From NCBI GenBank assembly GCA_024195265.1, contig JAJLRJ010000014.1, forward strand, positions 19,370,959 through 19,434,958: a stretch of DNA of 64,000 nucleotides, written 5' to 3'. Numbering within the stretch: the stretch's first letter is position 1; each line of letters starts with the position of its first letter. A model generated the notes under the pieces. The model was not told the origin of the DNA. It saw only the letters and a program-made list of their open reading frames with translations, and did no database searches. Origin of the DNA: Dendrophyllia cribrosa (lineage: Eukaryota; Cnidaria; Anthozoa; Scleractinia; Dendrophylliidae). Position numbers and translations under genes: made by a program. Positions 40,201-49,100 of this stretch are shown here, one piece after another.

Positions 40201-42597
40201 TGACGTATGCTGCATATCTCTAAGGCAAAGAGTGAAAACATAACGATGTAATGACAAGTAGACACTTAGAAGAAAATGAAGAAAATCCAGTCTGGAAAAT
40301 CGATATTTGGTTCTCATAAAGTAGCTTAGAACTTAGAACTTAGAATCAATTACACCCAAATAGATTTCTTTAATACTGGGCGGGGCATGATGCAGCTCTG
40401 TACTAAGAATTGTTACCATCTGAACTTTCTCGTGGTGTTCCAAGACTCTTAACTTGCATTTTTTCTTCTTATTGTTCTTGTTTATTACTTTTTCGATTAT
40501 TACAGTCTTTTATTTTGCTTGTTATTCCCAGGAGTGTTGGTTGTACAGTTGTACAAATGTTGACAACCAAGCCACCGTTATTAAACGAACCCGATATGGA
40601 CATTCCTTCGGCAATGTTCCGGATTGTAAACCATCAAGTTGAGCCCCCAACTGACTGTTCTTCCATGGCTAATCAATTTCTAAAACGGTGCTTTTGGTAA
40701 GTTTGTTTCTCTGCCAAAGAACGGTTTTTCATAGCTGTCATAAAACCAAAATCAAAGTACTCACAACAAAGGAAATAACAATATGCATCAATAACAATAT
40801 GCATCAATCAAAGCTCGAAGCGGAACATGCGGCTGGTGTCCAGTGTCCCTTATCGTACTCCTTAAACTTGATATTAAAGATATTGCCATTTCTCTGATTA
40901 GTCCTTTCCGCAGTTTACACCACACCGCTTTTATTTTCCTTGGGGGAGGGATCTTTTGGACGTACCAGCTGTTGTTTTCTGCTAATGGTGTTGACCGGTT
41001 TGTGGTATAACTCACCCCTTGCTTTAAAAAAAAAAGGAGAAGAAGAAGAAAACAAGACAAAACACGCATGAGTTGTTGTTACGGTACTTGAACGTAGGGA
41101 AGTGGAACCTTAAGGTAGGACGGCCGTCCTTAGCTGTACCCTCTGGCCTTTAGGTTACTTTTTTAGGGATCTTGAACATCCAGGGTCTAGTATTATCCTA
41201 GAGAACTGCTTTTAGGTAATCTATTTCCTCTTCTTTGTCCTTGTCCTCTGCTCTTTGATCATTAATTGAGACCGATCCAAATCTGTGTATCGTGATCTTG
41301 GTTGAACCATCATCCTTGATCTGTATACAGGTGTCTAAGAAAAGTAATTTCTCGACGATTTTTCATTCGATGGTGAATTTGATTTGATTTGATTTAGATC
41401 CTTAGAGTGAACGTTATTTCACTTGTGATATTAATATGACAGCCGAGGTTCACCAAACAATATTTTCGGCAAAACATTTAGACTTGTCAACGCAAACATG
41501 CGATAAAGTGTTAAAACTGTGACATTTCATACCTTTTAGACGAGACATTTCATTAAGTAATAAACCATCAAATTTTAGAGATGGGAAGCCCTTTCAGGCA
41601 AAATAATGCATCGTGGGTACTGATTTCCAACGAACATAGCAAAAATTCAAAGTTTTCTTTGAAAATGCAAAGTTAGATAGCGTCTTCTGTTTTCACATTG
41701 ACATGTGAGAGCTTTCAATTTGCCTAAGAGGATGGAAAATAATTTTCTGTTCGTAGTATGGTCGACTGTAATTTTATAGCCATCGATCGCATAAATTTAC
41801 AGGAGATATATGACGTTAACAGATTTCAGTGTTTAAGTATTGTTCCACATAAGAACGATAGCAAACTTCATTGTTCTGCGGCATTAGCTCTTTCCCACAT
41901 AAAATATCTTTGATTTCAAGAATAGAGGAGGAGCTGATGGTTAATAATTATATTTCATTATAAAAATAAAGAAAATCCATTTGCGTCAAATAAATTTTAG
42001 GAAATGTTCGTGCTTAACCAATCAGAATAGCAGAAGACAATAGCTAATAATTTTGCTTCTTTGATGAAGTTCCCCAAATACAATTTCTTTTAAAAATTGT
42101 ATGTTGTGCGATTGGGTCTCAAATTACTTGAAACCTTAAAAAAATTAGACAAAATGCACCTTGAACCTTAACTTTTTAGCGGTTTTTGAGTCTAGGCCAA
42201 TGAGATCACCAGTTGTAACAATGAAAAATCTTGACATTCCATCGTGTTTGACATTCCATTGCCGTTCAGCGCTATCCTTCTTATACGGATCATTACTTAA
42301 CAACTTTCCCAGAGTGTCTGGAGCCTTCAATTGTCTCCAGAACAACTGTAGAAACATATCTCAATTTTTCCTGTGAGGAAAATTCCGAAAACGAATTCAG
42401 TGCACCGAACTTCGACTTCGACTTCTCAGTGTTATAAACCTTTCAATTCTCACCTGCATGTATGTTTGAAATAACCCTGTACTCTTTGCATTGCTCTTTA
42501 TTTTCATCTTTTTTGTGTGTATAGCTCAAACGACGTTCGATCGTCTGCCGCTGAACTCCTGGAGACTGATCCTTTTGTGATGAATGTAGAACAGTAA
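28023..42597 (+). CDS. Death-effector-domain + MEKK-like kinase fusion gene, 10 exons
   Basis: Exons: 28023-28281, 30166-30376, 30632-30830, 31530-31616, 34300-34425, 36104-36233, 39160-39233, 39846-39958, 40532-40696, 42525-42597. All have GT/AG borders, all phases fit, and the total is 1437 nt (478 residues plus stop). Residues 1-86 are a death-effector domain with the RxDL motif (R75-L78). Residues ~87-200 are a Pro/Ser/Thr-rich linker. Residues ~207-475 are a kinase of STE11/MEKK type: P-loop GFGGFAEV, K239 (ACKMCNL), E260, catalytic HKDVKGVNILL (H333, D335, N340), DFG at D354, YWTSPELL and a C-lobe end RSSAAELLETDPF. All catalytic residues are present. The DED suggests assembly with FADD/caspase-8-type partners, with the kinase signalling to MAPK or NF-kB. 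That is inference from domains. It is part of a tandem array with copies 0 and 2. Confidence 0.85.
28282..30165 (+). other. Intron 1 with inverted degenerate CCGATT repeats
   Basis: 28430-28670 is a degenerate array of units like CCGATTGTACTATTCT. 28925-29160 holds the inverse type (AATCGGAGAATAG, AGAAATCGCACTTAAGTAAA). Together they form a large imperfect foldback. A 20-base C tract lies at about 29940-29960. The acceptor is TTTCACAG at 30158-30165. Confidence 0.6.
31617..34299 (+). other. Intron 4 with a 23-bp perfect hairpin
   Basis: No additional exon is recognised. At 33484-33535, AAACCACACAAGGACAGATC and its exact inverse are separated by six bases, a perfect hairpin. The intron also holds AT-rich unassigned DNA. 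Confidence 0.5.
34426..36103 (+). other. Intron 5 with two foldbacks
   Basis: A hairpin occupies 35457-35511 (ACAAGTGTAGC...GCTACACTTGT). A larger foldback has arms of about 46 bp at 35800-35846 and 35975-36020, with CATAAACCATGAACGATG and its inverse. No exon is seen besides those listed. Confidence 0.5.
36234..39159 (+). other. Intron 6, repeat-rich
   Basis: The largest intron. It contains MITE copy b (37374-37770) and AT-rich DNA. GAACCT/AGGTTC-type inverted motifs around 36510-36540 and 37080-37180 suggest another degenerate foldback. No kinase-type exon was found in it. Confidence 0.5.
37374..37770. mobile_element. piggyBac-like MITE, copy b (shorter)
   Basis: Flanked by TTAA at 37370-37373 and 37771-37774. 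Inverted relative to copy a, and about 60 bp shorter because of an internal deletion in the region of the 66-codon open frame. Confidence 0.75.
40697..42524 (+). other. Intron 9, paralogous to the copy 0 last intron
   Basis: From about 40826 it is collinear with 1549-2955. It lacks the 209-bp MITE of copy 0 and carries the 460-bp TTAA MITE instead. Confidence 0.7.
41837..42296. mobile_element. piggyBac-like MITE, copy c, with empty site in the paralog
   Basis: Flanked by TTAA at 41833-41836 and 42297-42300. The paralogous intron at about 2755-2770 has CAGTGTTTAACAAC with a single TTAA and no insert, which proves insertion into TTAA after the duplication. Confidence 0.88.
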
Positions 42598-43276
42598 CTA
42601 ATGTTGCCTGGTCACATGAAGACAAGCGCAGAGTAGAGAGTATGTAGTAACACATGCCAACATGGCGGAATCGAGTTTTTTCATTACTAGAAAACTCATT
42701 TCGTAATAACCAAGCCAGAGCAATGGAGGATTACATTGAGGTGTCGCTCATGCTCCAATATAACAAGCGTTAGTTGACTTTTTTTTGGCTATTTAAAGGT
42801 ATAGGTGGTTTTCATGTTACGTCATCGCCGCCATGCTGGTGGACATAAACAATAGTTCTCTCATTAGGGACGGACCATTATTTTTCTGGAGGGGGGGTAT
42901 GAGAAATATTGAAAAAAATTGTTTGCAGAGCCTGAAAAGACAAAATAAAATGTTTGCAAACGCAATATGTATAAAAAAAAAAGTTTGCAAAAGAGCCACA
43001 CAAACGAAGTTAACAGCTATTCATGAAAAAAAAATTAGTTCGAAAACTTAAATTTAAAATCTTAACGTGAGACCTCCAGATTGAAAGTACAAGAATATAC
43101 TCAGCTGGGTTATTTGGTAAATCAAAGGAATTAAATATCAACAATTTTTTACTTCTCTAACTTATCAAATTTCTGTCAAAAGTTGATTCAAGAAATTTGA
43201 TAAAACTCAGCTACACTCATCATTAGGTAATTTCAAAAAAATATGTGACTAAACTGTGTAGCACATATAAACATAT

Positions 43277-43428
43277 ACTGCAGTTGTTAAGTTTAAATAG
43301 TTAATGCGCCAGAAACTAAAAAGTTCCATACGTTTCGAGGCTACTGCCCCTTCTTCAGTGGAAAAGAAAATTCTGTGTGGCAGTCATTTTAGTTTCTGGC
43401 GCATTAAATATTTAAACTTAACAATTGC
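43277..43428. repeat. Foldback inside the 8.9-kb element
   Basis: TTAAGTTTAAATAGTTAATG and GCGCCAGAAACTAAA on the left pair with TTTAGTTTCTGGCGC and ATTAAATATTTAAACTTAA on the right. Similar small foldbacks lie at about 43520-43640 (CTGCCGTCAATCA / TGATTGACGGCAG) and 44104-44207 (TTTGTTATGAAAAAAGTGC and its inverse). Confidence 0.7.
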
Positions 43429-44365
43429 AGTATATTATACTCATCATTGCTATTTACTACCCCTTTCAATAAAATGGAGACTCATGAAATTTAAATCTCA
43501 ACTAACGGTTGCGTTTTTCCCTGCCGTCAATCAAACAAAGTCCACAAAATCCACCAATCACTGTGTACGAATGCGACCTTTTGACCCTGTTGAACTAAGC
43601 TACTTTGTTTCTTAAGCTTCTGCTACAGTGATTGACGGCAGTGTAAAACTCAACCATTATTGAAAGGCGCAGTAAATGCATGATGTTTCATAAACAAGAG
43701 AATAATCCCTTGTCAGAAGCCAGTCACTTACATGGAAAAACACTGAACATTGTTTAATAACAGCTTAATCTCCAAGATTCTGTAATACAAACAAGAACTC
43801 TCTATTTATTCATACAAACAAGGACTGTATTTTTGTATAGTTTCACAAATGATTCCTTTGTTTGTGGCAGGAATAAAGTTTATCATCTGGTAAAAATTAA
43901 GGTTGGATCACTATGTTCCCACTTGCTGCACCAGCTTACATTCTTAATAGAAAAGCATCAATCCTTTACCAATTAATGTTCATGCGATGACTAATAACTA
44001 AAACAACAACACTTGTGTTCCACAATCCCTAGTGGTTTACCTGTGATCAGATAATAATTAATCATAATGTATTTTTATCATCATAAATCAGCAATTAACT
44101 ATTTGTTATGAAAAAAGTGCCCAATATTGTCTCGATGTACAGGATTTTTAGGGAAAATCCCTTAACAGTTTGTAGTCGGTTTGACTGAGCACTTTTTTCA
44201 TAACAAATATTTTTTATCATAAATCAGCACCTATTATTAAATGAAAACAGATTAGGAGATGCATAAGATAAGTCAAGTCAAGTCAAGGTGAATAGTTAAC
44301 TATTATAGAGCGAAAGCACTATTCACTTTTGTGGTATATACTAATATATTATAAACTGTTTAAAG

Positions 44366-45961
44366 TTAAATGTATTCCACATTATCCTCATGTAATGGAT
44401 CAATAGCAGAAAACTCATCAGCAGACGAGTCACTGTCTGTTTCTGAACTGTCTGTGCCTATTTCAGATTGGTTATCAAATATATCCCATTTTTCTTCAAA
44501 GTTTTGATGAAGGGATGTACATTCTTTTGCAGCCATACCCTCACTAACATCTGAAGTAACATATATTTCTTCAGAGTTTGGTTTGCACTGAGTGCTTGCT
44601 TGGAGGGAAACACTTTCCTCTGAAACCATATCCTCATTAATAACTGAGCTGTCATCTTCCCCCATGGTGTTTGGCTTGCATTGAGTGCTTGCTTGGAGGG
44701 AAACACTTTCCTTTGAAACCATATCCTCATTAATGACTGAACTATCATCTTCCCCCATGGTGTTTGGCTTGCACTGAGTGCTTGCTTGGAGGGAAACACT
44801 TTCCTCTGAAACCATATCCTCATTGATAACTGAACTACCATCTTCCCCCATGGTGTTTGCCTTGCATTGACTGTTTACTTGGGCCTCATCAACTGTGTCT
44901 GTTTTGGCAAAATAGGACACCAGTTTCTGTCCTTTTTGCCCAATGCTTTTGGTTGAACTGCTGTTCAATGATGATTCTGTCTGCTTTAATTTCTTTCTTT
45001 TCTCTTTCCGTGCATTTTTCTTTCGTTTTCTTTCAGCAATGACTTTCACTGTCTCTTCCATATGGTACTTGCTTACAACAATTGCTTTGAGTGTGGATAT
45101 TCTAGCAAGGTCTGTTGCCACTCTGTTTTGAAGTTCAGTGATCTGTGGTAAAACTTCAGAATACCATTGGTGTGCACCTTTAAACGATTCTTTCATTTTC
45201 ATACCACTGTCTGTGGTTTCAGACAAGCCATCCTCTGCCATTTTTAACACTCTGTTCACACTCTCTTCTAATTCTTTGACACCATCATAGTAAAAAAGTA
45301 TATCCTTTGCAGCTGATCCAGAAAAGGTTTTTGTGTCTGCTGATAGAGTGGCAGCCATAGGATAATTCTTTTTTAACTGATTCCACATCCAAGGTACTGA
45401 CTTTTGTTTGATGTATACAGATTCCTTTGCCAAATTTACATCACAGGGATGGATAGACAACAGCACTGAAATTCTTCGTTCCCTCTCTTTCCTGGCCCAG
45501 TCTTCGAGCAAACGGATGTTATTAAAGTCACGGTCCCTTTCATAGCACATGGCAAGAATAAACGAATTGTTTAAAGTCTGTTTCAGCGAGTTTGGGTTCG
45601 AGTACCACAGTTTCGAGTAGCGTTTTTCCAACGGTTTTCGCGATATTTGAAGAATATTTCCTCCTGTTGAGTTGAAAAAGTTCAAAGGCACATGAACGTT
45701 TACCCTGCCCTCCACTTCTTTTGTCTTTGGGGGAATGCTTTGGTCGCTGGGCTTTGACATGCTGGTTTCCAGTTGCCAGAGTTTGAAGAGCCTTCGCAAT
45801 CGCTGTATTTGAGTTTTAGACATCCCAAAACCAGTAAGAGTATCATCTGAAACATCCGTGATGTCACGCACTCTTTCCACCCCTTCGCTTACGAATTTAT
45901 CTTTAAACATTTGCAAATTTGCATCACAAAGAAATTTGTCGAAAGCAAGCGTGTCCGCCAT
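44366..45961 (-). CDS. 531-residue protein with SAM-like N-terminus and 31-residue repeats
   Basis: ATG at 45961 (AAAATGGCGGAC). Residues ~1-65 resemble a SAM domain (FDKFLCDANLQMFKDKF, then GFGMSKTQIQRLRRLFKLW). The middle ~110-330 looks folded and helical and I cannot assign it. It is followed by a strong basic stretch (RKRKKNARKEKRKKLK), a likely nuclear signal. Residues ~365-475 hold about three to four tandem 31-residue units (TMGEDDSSVINEDMVS) encoded by 93-bp DNA repeats at about 44570-44870. The C-terminus is acidic. It is expressed divergently from the 1458-residue gene across a 218-bp spacer, which suggests a shared promoter and joint function. It could be a DNA-binding partner of a transposase-like protein. 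Confidence 0.65.
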   Translation of the reverse strand: MADTLAFDKFLCDANLQMFKDKFVSEGVERVRDITDVSDDTLTGFGMSKTQIQRLRRLFKLWQLETSMSKPSDQSIPPKTKEVEGRVNVHVPLNFFNSTGGNILQISRKPLEKRYSKLWYSNPNSLKQTLNNSFILAMCYERDRDFNNIRLLEDWARKERERRISVLLSIHPCDVNLAKESVYIKQKSVPWMWNQLKKNYPMAATLSADTKTFSGSAAKDILFYYDGVKELEESVNRVLKMAEDGLSETTDSGMKMKESFKGAHQWYSEVLPQITELQNRVATDLARISTLKAIVVSKYHMEETVKVIAERKRKKNARKEKRKKLKQTESSLNSSSTKSIGQKGQKLVSYFAKTDTVDEAQVNSQCKANTMGEDGSSVINEDMVSEESVSLQASTQCKPNTMGEDDSSVINEDMVSKESVSLQASTQCKPNTMGEDDSSVINEDMVSEESVSLQASTQCKPNSEEIYVTSDVSEGMAAKECTSLHQNFEEKWDIFDNQSEIGTDSSETDSDSSADEFSAIDPLHEDNVEYI

Positions 45962-46179
45962 TTTGAAAATGCATGTTCAGTGAACAGCGGTTTTTCTTTC
46001 AAATAGTCACCAGTCCTTTTGTTAGTTTGAGATTATCAAAGTGGTTATTCCTGATTTCCGTAGTCGAGTAGGTCAGTCGAGTATCAGTTTTATTAAAGCT
46101 CGACCTCGTGTCACTCGTGCATCGAACGTTTTCGCTCTTCTCGCTACAGTTTCTCCTCGTATTTGCCCAATATTTCAAC
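45962..46179. promoter_or_regulatory. 218-bp bidirectional promoter region
   Basis: Lies between two head-to-head ATGs, both in good context (AAAATGGCG and CAACATGGCG). No TATA box is obvious. The central part has a TTTGAGATTATCAAAG palindrome at about 46025-46040. Confidence 0.45.
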
Positions 46180-49100
46180 ATGGCGAGCACAAACGAGTGG
46201 AATGAACGCAGGAGAGATCTGAGGAATCTTCGAGTAATTGACGACAGCGAAAAATTTCACAAAAAGAATGGAGTTCATATCGAGCGATCATTGAATGTTC
46301 AGTCTGTCATTAGCTGCCAAGCGTTTATTGAGATGAAAATTCTGGAAGATCAAGAAAAAAACAGAAAATCAGCCTCTGCCTTCACAGCCCTGTCATCATT
46401 GCTGGACGAACTGCTGATTAGAAAGGTTATGGCATTTGACGAGTGCTTCAAATACTACACATCTCACATCAGAGATATAACACAACTTTCCGAGTCAGTA
46501 ATGCGCAACGCCAAGCAGACGTTCAAAGAGAAGCTGCTTGGACATGCTGGCCTCCCTGTTATTTACTTAACAACAGGTGTGAGAGCATTTGTTATGCTGA
46601 TGGAGAACGGTGTAAACCAGGAAATTTGCAACAGCTTTGAAGAGGTGTTGGAATCTATTGTTGAGGAACTACAGCCTACAATTCTTAATGAAAAACTGAA
46701 GTCGTTTACCCCAGTCTTTGAACACCTGATGTCCTTAACTTCAACAAATAAGGACAGGTACTTACTCCTGTATATTCTCAGCAACATTTTCAGCAAAACG
46801 GGACTAAAGGAGTATCTAGGCCTGAATCCGGATTTCGTGTCAAGTGTTCAAGGACAGGTTGAAGACATGCTGTGGTCTGTCCCAGATAAGATGACTGAAT
46901 TCGAAAATGAAGCAGCTACTCATGTAGAAGAAACAGTTTTGAAACTGAGAAATGCCCTTGAGAAAAAGTCAGAATCCCTTGCCAAGAAAAGGAAACGCCT
47001 TAATGAAAACATTATCAGTGATTATGAAAGTGATATTGCAAACAAGAGGCAGAAACTTGAGACATTACAGGAGGATTCTACCAGCCTAAGGAAGCAGTAT
47101 GTTTATAGAAAGTTTAGAGCGTGGAAATCTGATTTGTGGAATCAAAAGGGAAAGAAAAGGGGGTCTTACCTAATTGACAGAGGCGCGGAAAATGCCATCT
47201 ACAATGTACTTGCAGAGCATTCAAAAGCCCACAGGCGCCGGCATGGTGAAGAAGGAACAGCGTACTTGGATGAACCTTCTCAGCGAATCCAAAGCAGGGA
47301 GATGCTCCGAATTGCCAACAAGTTTTTAAAGAAAAACAACAAGAGGTTGATAAAGTCAAAAGAAACTGTTAGAGCATTTGGAAAACCTCGAAACAAGCGC
47401 TCAGTACAAGCTAAACAACACAGGGGCAAAAGTCTGTGGTCCTTCACCAGAAGTCAGAAGAAGGAATGCAATCGACATGTAAATGTTCATTACAACAGAG
47501 CTTTCATAAAGAACTACACAAGGCTCGCTTTTGCAAAGAATTCAAAACATAGAGGTCGTGTGTTGCGTTTAGCAGTCGATGACAAATGCTACCTCCGGTG
47601 TGGAACCTCTGAAGGATTCTCTCGACCTTTGCACAGGCCGTTGCAGTTGGCTAAGGAAGAGTTAAAGTTTGAGCTTCCCTCCTCTGACTATCCAAAGAAG
47701 ACAGGATATGTGAGCCCTGGTGTCGTTTTGATGGTGAATGAACAAAGTGAGACAGAATACAATGGGCGAGACAAGTATGTCCCCGAAGATGTGACAGTTT
47801 CCGTGAACTGTAAACCCAAAGTTTACTATCCATCACATGCTACAAATTGGGCCAATGACCTGTACTCCTCAAGGCTTCTATTTAGAGAAGAACACGAACT
47901 TCCAAGCAACTTCTCTGAAGAGCATGGAAAAGTGTTTCTGGAACCAACAGAAGCTGCCAGCCATCTCATCTTTATACGGGACTCCTTGTTACAGTTTGAA
48001 CTTATGACAATCGAGGCTGATTTTCTACGCATTTCAGATGGAAGTGATCATAGAGCAAGAGAGGAACTGAGGCTGGATGTGCTGAAAGGAAGGATAGAAT
48101 CAGTAACAAATGTCCTCACAAACCTTGATACAAGGGAAGATAACATTTGCTCTACAGTTGTCAGCCAGCTTCATGAGTTAAAGAGTCAAGTAGAAGATCT
48201 GCAAAAAATAGTTCAAGTTTCATGTCCAGGTGAGGAGTCAAAGCAACAGTTACTGTCAGAATATGGCTCTCTGAAGTCTGAAGCTAGACGAGTGAGACTT
48301 CAGTTAGAATCTCTGAATCTTCCAAAGCACCGTGCAATTGAAATTCAAACTTCCGATGCTGGTCCCGGGGTGAACTCCAAAGAGAAAGTGACACAAATTC
48401 GCCTTGCAGAAGCATTCCAGATTCATAGTTTGGATTTACAGGCTAGACTACACTATGCTCCCGGGGACTCAAGAGTTCACATTGCAGAAAAGGTGATGAG
48501 ATCACTGAATGAACATGCTGGGTCAGGACATACTATTCCAATTCCGTCAGTTCCACTCACCAGTATAGTTTCACCTGGCGAAATTCTGATCATGAAAGAC
48601 GACGAACTGAACGATGTGATGACCAGAAAGGAACAAGACGAAGCATATCAATGTGCCAAATCCGTTGCCTCGTTGTATGACGGAAAGCCTTGCATGGGAA
48701 CCTCTATACATGCAAGAGTTCCAAACGACTGTTCATGGGATGGCTTTTTCTTTGACCATGAATTCCTTGTAAAGTGTAGCATGTCTTCGTCAGCTAAGGC
48801 ATTAAATGCATGCGCAGGAAGTGCATATTTCAAATACCAGCAAACATTTTTCTCCGAGCATTATCGAGTTTATGATGGCGGAGTGGAAGCAATTCGAGAT
48901 GCTTGTGAGAAAAAGTGTCACTTCCATGCCTCTGTGGAAAACACAGATCGACTCAACGCTGATGGGTGGAGTGATCTTCCAGTGCAAAGAGTGAATGCCC
49001 CAGTTCCTGATTACAATGAAGAATCATCTGATTTTCACTACTGTTCATCCGAGCAGGTAGAGTCTGGAAACTTCATGGAAAAGTTTTCTCTTAGTAAAGC

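Noticed and set aside
46108..46179. Signal-peptide-like N-terminal extension of the large protein
   Set aside because: The extension has no ATG; it would start at GTG. The first ATG in good context is at 46180.
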